Shown here one piece after another: positions 42,812-52,820 of a DNA stretch of 64,000 nucleotides. The notes below the pieces were generated by a model that saw only the letters and a list, made by a program, of their open reading frames with translations, made no database searches and was not told where the DNA came from. The DNA comes from Clostridia bacterium. GTDB taxonomy: Bacteria > Bacillota > Clostridia > Oscillospirales > CAG-382. The stretch's first letter is position 1. Every line of letters begins with the position of its first letter. Location of the stretch: NCBI GenBank assembly GCA_017516825.1, contig JAFXBC010000009.1:27080-91079 (forward strand), in the 5' to 3' direction. The position numbers and the translations under genes were made by a program.

Positions 42812-44092
42812 ATGAAGATAATGGTAATCGGCGGCGGCGGACGTGAACACGCCGTGATCAAAAAATTGAAGTGCAACCCCAAGGCAGAGGTGATCTACGC
42901 TCTGCCCGGCAACGGGGGGATCGCAAAGGACGCTACCTGCGTTCCCATCGGGGCGAAGGATATCCCCGCCATCGTGGAGTTCGCCAAGGAAAAGCAGATC
43001 GATTTTGCGGTGGTGACTCCCGACGATCCGCTGGTATTGGGTTGCGTGGACGCTTTGGAGGCGGCGGGCGTGACCTGCTTCGGGCCTAACAAGGCGGCGG
43101 CCATCATTGAGGGAAGCAAGGTCTTCTCCAAGAATCTGATGAAGAAATACGGTATCCCCACGGCGGCTTACGAGGTATTTGACGATCTCGAAAAGGCGTT
43201 GGAATACCTGGAGACTGCTCCCATTCCCACGGTTTTGAAGGCGGACGGTCTTGCGCTGGGCAAGGGCGTGATCATCGCCACTACCAGAGAAGAGGCGGGT
43301 GCGGCCATCCGCTCCATGATGGAGGATAAAATTTTCGGGGAATCCGGCAGTAAGGTCGTTATTGAGGAGTTCCTGGAGGGACCCGAGGTCTCCGTGCTTG
43401 CTTTTACAGACGGCAAATGCGTGGTACCCATGGTTTCTTCCATGGATCACAAGAGAGCACTGGACGGTGACAAGGGTCTGAACACCGGCGGTATGGGTAC
43501 CATTGCGCCCAACCCCTTCTATACCGAGGAAGTGGCAAAGGAGTGCATCGAAAGGATCTTCCTGCCCACCGTTGCCGCCATGAATACCGAGGGCAGAAGC
43601 TTTAAGGGCTGTTTGTACTTCGGGCTGATGATCACGAAGGATGGCCCCAAGGTGATCGAATACAACTGCCGTTTCGGCGATCCCGAGGCCCAGGTGGTGC
43701 TTCCCCTCTTGGAAAGCGATCTGCTGGAGATCATGGAGGCCACCGCGAAGGGTACCCTTGGGGATCTGGAAGTGAAGTTCTCCGAGAAGGCGGCCTGCTG
43801 TGTGGTGGTTGCCTCTGACGGCTACCCCGGAAAGTACGAGACCGGGTTTGCCATCACCGTGGAGGAAGGAATGACTGCCGACGTGATCTACGCAGGCGCC
43901 AAGGAAAAGGACGGCGTCATCGTTACCGACGGCGGACGTGTGCTTTGCGTGGTGGCTACCGGAGAGGATCTCCCCGAGGCGGTGGAGAAGGCATACGGCA
44001 ACGTGCCCAAGGTTCATTTTGAAAATGCCTATTATCGCAAGGACATCGGACAGAAAGCGTTGTCCGTCCTGCAGAAAAGAGGTGGCTGTTAA
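42812..44092 (+). CDS. purD: Phosphoribosylamine-glycine ligase
   Basis: ATP-grasp enzyme making GAR. 426 residues: VIGGGGREHAVIKKL at the N-terminus, ATP-grasp segments TVLKADGLALGKGVIIA and MVSSMDHKRALDGDKGLNTGGMG (in part), and EYNCRFGDPEAQVVLP. The TAA overlaps the purL ATG by one base (TAATG). Confidence 0.97.
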   Translation: MKIMVIGGGGREHAVIKKLKCNPKAEVIYALPGNGGIAKDATCVPIGAKDIPAIVEFAKEKQIDFAVVTPDDPLVLGCVDALEAAGVTCFGPNKAAAIIEGSKVFSKNLMKKYGIPTAAYEVFDDLEKALEYLETAPIPTVLKADGLALGKGVIIATTREEAGAAIRSMMEDKIFGESGSKVVIEEFLEGPEVSVLAFTDGKCVVPMVSSMDHKRALDGDKGLNTGGMGTIAPNPFYTEEVAKECIERIFLPTVAAMNTEGRSFKGCLYFGLMITKDGPKVIEYNCRFGDPEAQVVLPLLESDLLEIMEATAKGTLGDLEVKFSEKAACCVVVASDGYPGKYETGFAITVEEGMTADVIYAGAKEKDGVIVTDGGRVLCVVATGEDLPEAVEKAYGNVPKVHFENAYYRKDIGQKALSVLQKRGGC

Positions 44093-47000
44093 TGGTTTAC
44101 AGAATTTACGTAGAAAAAAAGGAAGGCCTGGCCCACGAGGCCCAGAGTCTGAAGAACGATCTCACTTCCCTGTTGCAGATCGAAGGCTTGACCGAAGTGC
44201 GGGTATTGAACCGCTACGACGTGGAGAATATTGACGAAGCATTGTTTGCTTCCTCCGTGAAGACGGTGTTCTCCGAGCCCCAGCTGGATACGGTGTATAC
44301 GGAGCTTCCCCGGGGGGCTGACGTGGTATTCGCGGTGGAGTATCTTCCCGGTCAGTTTGATCAGCGGGCGGATTCCGCGGCGCAGTGCATCCAGATCCTT
44401 TCCCAGGGGGACCGTCCCACGGTCCGCACCGCGAAGGTGTACCTGCTGTACGGCAATCTGGATCAGGAGGCCGTGGCTTCCATTCAAAAGTACGTCATCA
44501 ACCCCGTGGAGAGCCGTTTGGCTTCCTTGGACACCGTGGAGACCTTGAAAACGGAGTACGAGATCCCCACCGAGGTGGAGACCGTGGAAGGCTTCTGCGA
44601 TTTCTCCGACGAAGACCTGATGGCTTATCTGAAGAACGCGGAACTGGCTATGGACGGCGACGATATCCGCTTCTGCCGGGAATATTTCCGCAAGGAGCAG
44701 AGAGATCCCACCATCACCGAGATCAAGATGATCGATACCTATTGGTCCGATCACTGCAGACATACCACCTTCTCCACCACCATCGACAGCGTGAAGTTTG
44801 AGGACGAGGTACTGCAGAACGCTTATAATGAATATCTTAAGACCAGAGAGGAATTGAATCGCAAGAAGCCCGTCAATCTGATGGACGTTGCTACTCTGGC
44901 TACCAAGTATCTCCGCGCCACCGGCAAGTTGGAAAATCTGGATGAATCCGAGGAGATCAACGCCTGCACCGTGAAGATGAAGGTGGAGATCGAGGGCAAG
45001 GAAGAGGACTGGCTGTTGCTGTTCAAGAACGAGACCCACAACCATCCCACGGAGATCGAGCCCTTCGGCGGTGCGGCCACCTGTATCGGCGGCGCTATCC
45101 GTGACCCCCTCTCCGGCCGTTCCTACGTGTATGCGGCCATGCGCGTTACCGGCGGCGCAAACCCCTTGAAGGCGGTTTCCGAGACCCTGCCCGGTAAGCT
45201 TCCCCAGAGAAAGATCGTTACTACCGCGGCGGCGGGCTACTCCTCCTACGGCAACCAGATCGGTCTTGCCACCGGTATGGTGGACGAGCTTTATCACGAC
45301 GGTTACGTGGCAAAGCGTATGGAGATCGGTGCTGTTATTGCGGCGGCTCCCGCTGAAAACGTACGGAGAGAACGTCCCGCTCCCGGCGACGTGATCATTT
45401 TGCTGGGCGGCCGTACAGGTCGCGACGGCTGTGGCGGTGCTACCGGTTCCTCCAAGTCCCATACTTTGGAATCCCTGGAAAGCTGCGGCGCGGAAGTACA
45501 GAAGGGTAATGCCCCCGAGGAGCGCAAACTGCAGCGTTTGTTCCGCGATCCCCGGGCTACCCGCTTGATCAAGCGTTGTAACGATTTCGGCGCCGGCGGT
45601 GTTTCCGTTGCCATCGGTGAATTGGCAGACGGTTTGATGATCGATCTGAACCGGGTACCCAAGAAGTACGAGGGTCTGGACGGTACGGAGCTGGCAATTT
45701 CCGAATCCCAGGAGCGTATGGCCGTTGTGGTGGCTCCCGAGGATGCGGAGCAGTTCTGCAAGCTGGCCTACGGCGAGAACCTGGAATCCACCCAAGTAGC
45801 AGTTGTTACCGAGGAAGCGAGACTTCGCATGACCTGGAACGGTAAGACCATCGTGGACATCTCCCGTGAATTCCTGAATTCCAACGGTGCGGAAAAGCAC
45901 ATTGATATTGCTCCCGGCAAGATCCAAGACTACGCCAAGGAGATCCCCGCTGACTTTGCACAGGGGATGAAGTCTTTGGCGGAGGATCTGAACGTATGCT
46001 CCCGCAGAGGGCTTTCCGAACGGTTTGACTCCACCATCGGTGCGGGTACCGTGTTGATGCCCTTCGGCGGTAAGTACCAGATGACCCCCATTCAGGCCAT
46101 GGTACATAAGGTCTCCACCGAGGAAAAGGAGACCTCCACCTGCTCTTTGATGAGCTGGGGCTACAACCCCTTCATTGCGGAAAAGAGCCCCTTCCACAGC
46201 GCGTATCTCGCGGTGGTGGAATCCGTGACCAAGCTGATCGCCACCGGTGCTTCCTTTGAGGAGGTCTACCTCACCTTCCAGGAATACTTTGAAAAGCCCG
46301 GTAAGGATCCCTCCCGTTGGGGCAAGCCCCTGGCGGCTTTGCTGGGTGCGTTCATGGCGCAGAAGAATCTGGGCATTGCCGCTATCGGCGGTAAGGACTC
46401 CATGAGCGGCACCTTCGAGAAGATCGACGTGCCTCCCACTCTCTGTTCCTTTGCGGTGACCACCGAGAAGGGCGACCACATCCTCTCTCCCGAATTCAAG
46501 GGCGCGGGGCATCCTATCTATTTGTTCCGTCCGGAATACGACGAAAACGGATTGCCCGTGACGGAATCCCTGTTGGCACTTTACAACAAGTTCACTTCTC
46601 TGGCAAGAGAAGGCAAGATCCTGGCAGCTTACACTCCCACCTACGGCGGCATTGCCGAGGCGGCTTTGAAGATGGCCCTGGGCAACGGTGTGGGATGCAA
46701 GTTCCTGCCCGAGGTCGCTATGGAGACTCTGTTCGGCTACTGCTACGGCGGTATCGTTGCGGAATGCACCGAATCTGCAGACGGCGTTCTGCTGGGTCAC
46801 ACCACGGAAGAAGCCAAGATCTGCCGCGGTGACGACTGCCTGCGTCTATGCGAGCTTTCCGCACTTTACGAAAACAAGCTGGAGCCCGTATTCGCCTGCA
46901 ACATCCCCCAGGGGAACGGCAAGGAGATCCCTGCCTTCCTGTATACCGACGGCAAGCCCGCGTCTCCCCATCTCGGTGTGGCGAAACCCCGGGTGCTGAT

Positions 47001-47781
47001 CCCCGTATTCCCCGGCACCAACTGCGAGTACGATACCGCGAAGGCCTTCGCAAGAGCCGGCGCACAGCCCGAGATCGTGGTGCTGAACAACCTGTCCGCT
47101 TCCAGCGTGGCGGAATCCGTCAATTACTTTGCAAAGCGGGTAGAGGACTCCCAGATCATCTTCATTCCCGGCGGCTTCTCCGGCGGCGACGAGCCTGATG
47201 GTTCCGGTAAGTTCATCACTGCCTTCTTCCGCTCTGCAAGAGTAAAGGATGCGGTGCATACGCTGTTGAAGGAAAAGGACGGCTTGATGGCAGGTATCTG
47301 CAACGGCTTCCAGGCTTTGATCAAGCTTGGTCTGGTGCCCTACGGCGAGATCCGTGATACCCTGGAGACGGATCCCACCCTCACCTTTAACACCATCGGC
47401 AGACACCAATCCCGCCTGGTGCGTACCAGAGTTTGTACCAACCTTTCCCCCTGGCTGATGAACGCACAGCCCGGTGAGGTGTACACCGTTCCCATCTCCC
47501 ACGGCGAGGGGCGCTTCTACGCCTCCGCAGAGTGGGTGGAAAAGCTGGCGAAGAACGGTCAGATCGCTACCCAGTACGTAGATCTTGAGGGCAATCCCAC
47601 CTCCGATATCCGCTTCAACCCCAACGATTCCGTATGTGCCATCGAGGGCATCTGCTCTCCCGACGGCCGCGTGTTCGGTAAGATGGGTCACTCCGAAAGA
47701 ATCGGTAACTATCTGTACCGCAACGTGGAAGGCAATTACAATCTGGGTATGTTTGACGCGGCAGTTTCTTATTTCAAATAA
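44092..47781 (+). CDS. purL: Phosphoribosylformylglycinamidine synthase, single-chain form
   Basis: Converts FGAR to FGAM. The 1229-residue form fuses a PurS-like N-terminus, two AIR-synthetase-like halves (DTYWSDHCRHTTF; GGKDSMSGTF) and a C-terminal glutaminase. The glutaminase shows FPGTNCEYD, FIPGGFSGGDE, the nucleophile elbow GICNGFQALIKLG and SHGEGRF. Single-chain PurL is the type of Enterobacteria and many Clostridia, unlike the PurSQL set of Bacillus. Last biosynthetic gene of the operon, followed 20 bases later by a lipoprotein gene. Confidence 0.97.
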   Translation: MVYRIYVEKKEGLAHEAQSLKNDLTSLLQIEGLTEVRVLNRYDVENIDEALFASSVKTVFSEPQLDTVYTELPRGADVVFAVEYLPGQFDQRADSAAQCIQILSQGDRPTVRTAKVYLLYGNLDQEAVASIQKYVINPVESRLASLDTVETLKTEYEIPTEVETVEGFCDFSDEDLMAYLKNAELAMDGDDIRFCREYFRKEQRDPTITEIKMIDTYWSDHCRHTTFSTTIDSVKFEDEVLQNAYNEYLKTREELNRKKPVNLMDVATLATKYLRATGKLENLDESEEINACTVKMKVEIEGKEEDWLLLFKNETHNHPTEIEPFGGAATCIGGAIRDPLSGRSYVYAAMRVTGGANPLKAVSETLPGKLPQRKIVTTAAAGYSSYGNQIGLATGMVDELYHDGYVAKRMEIGAVIAAAPAENVRRERPAPGDVIILLGGRTGRDGCGGATGSSKSHTLESLESCGAEVQKGNAPEERKLQRLFRDPRATRLIKRCNDFGAGGVSVAIGELADGLMIDLNRVPKKYEGLDGTELAISESQERMAVVVAPEDAEQFCKLAYGENLESTQVAVVTEEARLRMTWNGKTIVDISREFLNSNGAEKHIDIAPGKIQDYAKEIPADFAQGMKSLAEDLNVCSRRGLSERFDSTIGAGTVLMPFGGKYQMTPIQAMVHKVSTEEKETSTCSLMSWGYNPFIAEKSPFHSAYLAVVESVTKLIATGASFEEVYLTFQEYFEKPGKDPSRWGKPLAALLGAFMAQKNLGIAAIGGKDSMSGTFEKIDVPPTLCSFAVTTEKGDHILSPEFKGAGHPIYLFRPEYDENGLPVTESLLALYNKFTSLAREGKILAAYTPTYGGIAEAALKMALGNGVGCKFLPEVAMETLFGYCYGGIVAECTESADGVLLGHTTEEAKICRGDDCLRLCELSALYENKLEPVFACNIPQGNGKEIPAFLYTDGKPASPHLGVAKPRVLIPVFPGTNCEYDTAKAFARAGAQPEIVVLNNLSASSVAESVNYFAKRVEDSQIIFIPGGFSGGDEPDGSGKFITAFFRSARVKDAVHTLLKEKDGLMAGICNGFQALIKLGLVPYGEIRDTLETDPTLTFNTIGRHQSRLVRTRVCTNLSPWLMNAQPGEVYTVPISHGEGRFYASAEWVEKLAKNGQIATQYVDLEGNPTSDIRFNPNDSVCAIEGICSPDGRVFGKMGHSERIGNYLYRNVEGNYNLGMFDAAVSYFK

Positions 47782-47801
47782 GACAAGAAGGAGCTTGATT
47801 T

Positions 47802-49334
47802 ATGAAGAACATTTACAGAATTCTTTGTCTGTTGGTTCTGCTCTGCATGGCGGTGACCACGTTTGCCGCTTGTAAGGGCGACGAGACTCCCGCAGGCACC
47901 TCCAGCGTGACGGAAGAAGGAAATCAGCCCGGCGAGGGCGGTAACGAGACCAGCGAGGTGGTCTTCCCCTTGGAGAAGGTGGATTTCGGCGGCGTTACCA
48001 TCAAGTCCCTGTCCTACGCCACCGAGGGCAGCTTCCAGTATCAGACCTTTGAGATCGCTCCCCAGGCCTTGAACACCGAGCCTGTGAACGATACGGCTTA
48101 CGACCGCGCACAGCTTATCAAGCAGGAGTACGGCATTAACCTGGTGCAGGAGCTTGTTCCCACCAAGAACGACGTGGTGGATACCGTTCGTGAAATGGTG
48201 ACCACCGGTCTGGATTCCTATCAGTTCGTGGTGGCTCCCCTGCACTACCTGGCAAAGCTGGTGGCTGACGACGCGTACTACGATATTTCCACCATCGAGA
48301 ACGGCTATATCGATCTTTCCAAGCCCTACTGGGATCAGAAGATCAACAAACAGCTTTCCGTGATGGGTCACAACTTCTTCGTCAACGGTGACGCCATCGT
48401 TTCCGACGACGAGGCTACCTGGGCTGTGTTCTTCAACAAGGACATTGCCGCCGACCATAAGCTTGCAGAAGCATACGGCGTGGCCTCCCTCTACGACATC
48501 GTGGAGAACGGCGACTGGACGGTGGACGTGATGTACGAGATGGCCAAGAAGGTGGTCAACGACAACGGCGACGGCATGAGCTGGTCCGCTTCCTCCGACG
48601 ACGTCTGGGGCATCAGCGCCCAGGCTTACGACGGCTACACCTTTACCGTTGCAGGCGGACATACCATGACCGCTCTGGACGAGGATGGCATTCCTTATAT
48701 CACCGTGGGCACCGAGGGCAACATTGACGCCTACGCCAAGATCCACAACATTCTCAACGACAAGACCGTCTGCTCTCTGGCAGAGGTGGAGGGCAAGTCC
48801 TCCTCCAACAAGTACGAGGAGATCGTGCAGATCTTTGCAAACGGCGGTGCGTTGTTCACTCCCGAGAAGATCGGCACCGTTTCCAACCCCGTGATGCGTA
48901 ACGCAAACATCCGTTACGGTCTGCTTCCCATGCCTAAGATCGACAAGTCCCAGGAGGATTACACCTCCACCATCACCGTTTGGTGGTGCTCTGCCATGGC
49001 CATCCCCACCAGCAACGTGGAGAATCTGGAGGCTACCTGCTACGCCATGGAGGCTTTGGCTTTCTACGGCATGGAAATGCTCACCCCCGAGTATTACGAC
49101 CGTACCTTGAAGAACAAGAGATTTGAGGACCAGGAATCCGAGGATATGCTGGATCTGATCTTCCGCAACAGAACCTACGACGTGGGCATCGTTTTGAACT
49201 TTGCAAACGATATGCTGGGCTTCTACGATGCCATTCTGATCTCCGGCAATAACACCCACGTTTCCGATTTGGATTCCAAGCGAGACGCATACCAGGAAGC
49301 CATTGACGACTTTGCCGATATGTTTTTGGAATAA
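47802..49334 (+). CDS. Extracellular solute-binding-like lipoprotein, first of two paralogs
   Basis: 510 residues. The lipoprotein signal ends at TTFAAC (Cys about 24), followed by a Gly/Glu/Ser linker. The body resembles sugar-type ABC binding proteins (family 1): FNKDIAADH, WTVDVMYEMAKKV, MPKIDKSQEDY. No permease or ATPase gene is nearby. AAGGAG lies 8 bases before the ATG, 20 bases after purL, with no terminator seen between, so it may be read with the purine operon. Ligand unknown. Confidence 0.8.
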   Translation: MKNIYRILCLLVLLCMAVTTFAACKGDETPAGTSSVTEEGNQPGEGGNETSEVVFPLEKVDFGGVTIKSLSYATEGSFQYQTFEIAPQALNTEPVNDTAYDRAQLIKQEYGINLVQELVPTKNDVVDTVREMVTTGLDSYQFVVAPLHYLAKLVADDAYYDISTIENGYIDLSKPYWDQKINKQLSVMGHNFFVNGDAIVSDDEATWAVFFNKDIAADHKLAEAYGVASLYDIVENGDWTVDVMYEMAKKVVNDNGDGMSWSASSDDVWGISAQAYDGYTFTVAGGHTMTALDEDGIPYITVGTEGNIDAYAKIHNILNDKTVCSLAEVEGKSSSNKYEEIVQIFANGGALFTPEKIGTVSNPVMRNANIRYGLLPMPKIDKSQEDYTSTITVWWCSAMAIPTSNVENLEATCYAMEALAFYGMEMLTPEYYDRTLKNKRFEDQESEDMLDLIFRNRTYDVGIVLNFANDMLGFYDAILISGNNTHVSDLDSKRDAYQEAIDDFADMFLE

Positions 49335-49370
49335 ATGAAAAACATAGATAACAAGAAAGGATTTCCACTT

Positions 49371-50882
49371 ATGAAGCTTATTACCAGACTGCTTTGCCTG
49401 GCTTTGGTGGTTTGCATGGCGGGTACTCTCTTGGTGGCTTGCGGAGACAAGCAGGATCCTGCTACGACCTCCTCTACTCCCGAAGAGAATCCCAGCACCC
49501 CCGAGAATCCCGGCGAAGAGGAAAAGAAGTTCCGTCTTGAAAAAGAAGATTTCGGCGGCGTTACCATCAAATTTTTGACTGACAAGGCCACCGACTATCT
49601 TTCTTGCGAGGTGTCCCCCACGACGCTGAACAACGAGCCCGTCAACGACGCGGCTTACAACCGTGCGGCTCTCCTTTCCCAGGAGTACGGCATCGTTCTG
49701 GAGCAGGTATACGCCGAGAACCAGGGCGACGTTTCCGCCAAGGCAAAGGAGCAGGCACAGAGCGGCTTGGACGAATACCAAGTATTCGTAGCCGGCGTTA
49801 TCTACATGGCTTCCGCCGCATTGGAGGATGCCTTCGTGGATCTGGCCAATATCCAGCAGAACGATTACATCGATCTATCTCAGCCCTACTGGGATCAGCA
49901 GTTGAAGGACAGCGTTTCCATCAAGGACCGCGTTTACTTCGCCACCGGTGACGCTTTGGTTACCGACGACGAATCTACCTGGGCGATCTTCTTCAACAAG
50001 GATATTGCCAACGATAACCAGATTGCCGCTCCCTTCGGCGCAGAGTCTATCTACGAGATCGCAGAAAAGGGTGAATGGACCATTGACGTTCTGTACCAGA
50101 TGATCAAGGCCTCCACCACCCAGGTAGGTCCCGAAATGACCTTCGGTGCAGACACCGACGATATCTGGGGCATGGTGGCACAATGCTACGACTCCTACAC
50201 CTTTATGGTGGCTTCCGGGGAATCTCTCACCCGCGTTGAAAACGATGTCCCCCTCATCACCATCGACGAGGAATCCAACGTAAGAGCATACGAGACCGTG
50301 TTCAATATGCTCAGCGACAAGCAGAACATCGTCATCGCAGAGCGTGCCGGCGTTTCCGATTGCTACAACGTGATGACCCAGGTGTTCGCAAGCGGCAAGG
50401 CGCTGTTTATGCCAAACAAGGTGGCTCTGGTTTCTGACCCCACCATGCGTGAGGCAAACATCCGCTACGGTATCCTCCCCATGCCCAAGGAGACCAAAGA
50501 GCAGGAGAGCTACGCCTCTACCGTTACCGTTTACTGGTGCTCCGCTATGGGTATTCCCAAGACCAACGTGGAGAAGTTCGACGCTACCTGCTACGCTCTG
50601 GAAGCAATGGCTTACTACGGCCAGGAGCTGATGACCCAGGAATACTACGAGCGTACGCTGAAGAACAAGAGATTCGAGGATACGGAATCCGAGGAAATGC
50701 TGGATCTGATCTTCCGCAACAAATCCTACGACATCGGTGCGGTATACAGCTTCAGCTCCATCCTCAGCTTCTACACCGACATTCTGCTTTCCGGCAACAA
50801 CACTCATATGTCCACTCTGGACGCCAAGCGTTCCGCTTACCAGCTTGCCATCGACGATTTCCTGGCAAATCTGGAAGGCTGA
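49371..50882 (+). CDS. Extracellular solute-binding-like lipoprotein, second paralog
   Basis: 503 residues, clearly homologous to the upstream gene throughout (FGGVTIK, DLSxPYWDQ, YYxRTLKNKRFED, LSGNNTHxS, KRxAYQxAIDDF). Lipoprotein signal MKLITRLLCLALVVCMAGT, lipobox LVAC. ATG 49371 is preferred since it begins the signal and has AGAAAGGA 9 bases upstream; an ATG at 49335 would place a polar tail before the signal. A strong terminator follows. Confidence 0.8.
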   Translation: MKLITRLLCLALVVCMAGTLLVACGDKQDPATTSSTPEENPSTPENPGEEEKKFRLEKEDFGGVTIKFLTDKATDYLSCEVSPTTLNNEPVNDAAYNRAALLSQEYGIVLEQVYAENQGDVSAKAKEQAQSGLDEYQVFVAGVIYMASAALEDAFVDLANIQQNDYIDLSQPYWDQQLKDSVSIKDRVYFATGDALVTDDESTWAIFFNKDIANDNQIAAPFGAESIYEIAEKGEWTIDVLYQMIKASTTQVGPEMTFGADTDDIWGMVAQCYDSYTFMVASGESLTRVENDVPLITIDEESNVRAYETVFNMLSDKQNIVIAERAGVSDCYNVMTQVFASGKALFMPNKVALVSDPTMREANIRYGILPMPKETKEQESYASTVTVYWCSAMGIPKTNVEKFDATCYALEAMAYYGQELMTQEYYERTLKNKRFEDTESEEMLDLIFRNKSYDIGAVYSFSSILSFYTDILLSGNNTHMSTLDAKRSAYQLAIDDFLANLEG

Positions 50883-50905
50883 TGCCTGATCTGAACCCAT
50901 AAGAA

Positions 50906-50944
50906 AGAGCCGATACGAGGTTTTTCGTATCGGCTCTGTTTTTT
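50906..50944 (+). terminator. Terminator of the purine/lipoprotein unit
   Basis: AGAGCCGATACGA (50906-50918) pairs perfectly with TCGTATCGGCTCT (50925-50937), followed by GTTTTTT. The converging malQ gene ends at the same point. Confidence 0.92.
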
Positions 50945-52370
50945 AGCGGTGGTACAAACGATTCAGATTGCGGAAGCGGGCTCTGTCGATGGAATCCAGT
51001 TGTTCCTTGGTGATGCGGTAGGCCCAGTTGCCGTCGGCTCTGCCGGGAGTGTTCAGACGGGTATCGCATCCGTAGCCCAGAAGGTCCTGGATGGGCATCA
51101 TCACCAGGTCGGCGTGGCTGGCGAACATGGTGCGGATGATGCTTTCGCAGCCGTTCTTCCAATCGCCGCTATGGCCGCAGTAAGCCAGCATCTTTTTGCG
51201 GGTGGGGTCGTCCAGCTCCCACAGATAGCCTAAGAGGGTGTTGTTATCGTGGGTACCGGTATAGGCCACGGCATTGGCGGGATAGTTATGGGGCAGATGG
51301 GTGCTGTTATCATCGGACAAAAAACCGAACTGGAACACCTTCATGCCGGGGAAGCCGCTGTCCTGTACCAATTTATATACGTCAGGGGTGATGTCACCCA
51401 GATCCTCGGCGATGATCTCCGTTTTCCCTGCGGCGGCCTTGATGGCCTTGATGAAGGGCATACCGGGGCCTTTGATCCACTTCCCTGCTTTGGCCGTTTC
51501 GGAGGAGGCGGGGATGGACCAGTAGGAGGCGAAGGCGCGGAAGTGGTCGATGCGTACCGTATCGAACATGGTGGCCATGTGGCGGATCCTGTCGCACCAC
51601 CATTTGTAGCCGTCCTTCTTCATGGCCGCCCAATCGTAGAGGGGGTTGCCCCAAAGCTGACCGTCGGCGCTGAAATAGTCGGGAGACACCCCTGCCACGT
51701 GGGTGGGGTTCAGATCCTTATCCAGCTTGAACTGATCGGGGGCGCTCCAAACGTCGGAGCTGTCCAGAGCTACGTAGATGGGAATATCGCCTACCAGCTT
51801 GATGCCTTTTTCGTTGGCGTAGGTACGGATCTCCTGCCATTGGGTGAAGAACTCGTACTGGATAAACTTCCAGGCAAAGAGGGTAGCTTCGTCTACGGTA
51901 TCCACCGTCCAGGTCTGCCAGGGAGTCTCTCCGTTGGCCTCCCGCAGTGCCATAAAGCGACAGAAGGCCTCCAGGTAAGGCGAAGCGGCGATATAGGTCT
52001 CTATGGGTGTTTTGTCTTTAACGCGCAGGGAGGCGGCTTTGAGAAGCTCAAAGCGTTCTTCCCCGAGGCGGTCAAACTCGCAGAGATAGGGAGACTTCTG
52101 CTTTGCATGTTCCAACTCCTCTTTCGTCAGGAGTCCCTTGGCATACAGGGTGGGAAGATCCACGAAATACAGGTTGCCGCTGAAGGAGGAATAGGATTTA
52201 TAGGGAGAGTTATATTCGTCCGTCATGCAGAAGGGCAGGACCTGCCAATAGGAGAAGCCGCAATCTGCCAGGAAATCCACGAAATACTTGGCTTCCTTGC
52301 CAAAGCTTCCCGTGGAGTAATCGCCGTAGAGGGAGGAAACGTGCATAAGCACGCCGCTGTTACGTTCCAT
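50943..52370 (-). CDS. malQ: 4-alpha-glucanotransferase (amylomaltase)
   Basis: GH77 enzyme that moves alpha-1,4-glucan segments in maltodextrin and glycogen metabolism. 475 residues. Nucleophile region VRIDHFRAFASYW (Asp), acid/base AEDLGDITPDV (Glu), and third carboxylate TGTHDNNTLLGY (Asp); also GDIPIYVALDSSDVW. The N-terminal RxSGVLMHVSSL opening is typical. No other maltose genes adjoin. Confidence 0.96.
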   Translation of the reverse strand: MERNSGVLMHVSSLYGDYSTGSFGKEAKYFVDFLADCGFSYWQVLPFCMTDEYNSPYKSYSSFSGNLYFVDLPTLYAKGLLTKEELEHAKQKSPYLCEFDRLGEERFELLKAASLRVKDKTPIETYIAASPYLEAFCRFMALREANGETPWQTWTVDTVDEATLFAWKFIQYEFFTQWQEIRTYANEKGIKLVGDIPIYVALDSSDVWSAPDQFKLDKDLNPTHVAGVSPDYFSADGQLWGNPLYDWAAMKKDGYKWWCDRIRHMATMFDTVRIDHFRAFASYWSIPASSETAKAGKWIKGPGMPFIKAIKAAAGKTEIIAEDLGDITPDVYKLVQDSGFPGMKVFQFGFLSDDNSTHLPHNYPANAVAYTGTHDNNTLLGYLWELDDPTRKKMLAYCGHSGDWKNGCESIIRTMFASHADLVMMPIQDLLGYGCDTRLNTPGRADGNWAYRITKEQLDSIDRARFRNLNRLYHR

Positions 52371-52405
52371 GTGGGTGTACCGTACTTTCTGTTGTAATTG
52401 AAAAG

Positions 52406-52434
52406 ATTATATCACGTTTGCTAAAGTTTGTCAA
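52406..52434 (-). promoter_or_regulatory. Promoter of malQ
   Basis: Minus strand: TTGACA (52434-52429), 17-base spacer, TATAAT (52411-52406); perfect consensus. The regulator site at 52440-52452 lies right behind its -35. Confidence 0.8.
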
Positions 52435-52436
52435 TC

Positions 52437-52480
52437 TTGGTGATAAAGTCACAGAAGAATGGGAAAGGATAGGGTATACT
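52437..52480 (+). promoter_or_regulatory. trxA promoter with Crp-type operator
   Basis: Operator TTGGTGATAAAGTCACAGAA (52437-52456), core GTGA-N5-TCAC centred at 52446. The -10 TATACT (52475-52480) has no good -35, and the operator is centred about 41 bases upstream of the expected transcription start, the class II activator position. Same layout at the ferritin gene. Confidence 0.6.
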
Positions 52481-52511
52481 ATAAACAACAATAAAGAAAG
52501 GAGACTGAACA

Positions 52512-52820
52512 ATGTCTGTTAAAAAGCTAAACCGTGAAGAATTTGAAAAAGTAAGAAAGGAAGAGGGGCTGATCCTCTTGGATTTCTATGCGGATTGGTG
52601 CGGCCCTTGCCGTATGGTGGCTCCCGTGGTGGAGGAGGTTTCCCAACTTCGGGAGGACGTGTTGGTGGGCAAGATCAACGTGGATGACGAGGAGGCTCTG
52701 GCAAGAGAATTCGGCATCGTCAGCATTCCCACCCTGATCGTTTTGAAAAACGGAAAGATCCAAAAGCAGGTTGCGGGCGTTCGCACCAGAGAGCAGATCT
52801 TAGAGCTGTTGGAAGGCTAA
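52512..52820 (+). CDS. trxA: Thioredoxin
   Basis: 102-residue thioredoxin with DFYADWCGPCRM (active site WCGPC) and the cis-Pro loop IVSIPTLIVLKNG. Start ATG 52512 has GAAAGGAG 9 bases upstream. Its last 21 bases overlap the 3' end of the convergent Crp-type gene. Substrate of TrxB, encoded at 9.6 kb. Confidence 0.97.
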   Translation: MSVKKLNREEFEKVRKEEGLILLDFYADWCGPCRMVAPVVEEVSQLREDVLVGKINVDDEEALAREFGIVSIPTLIVLKNGKIQKQVAGVRTREQILELLEG

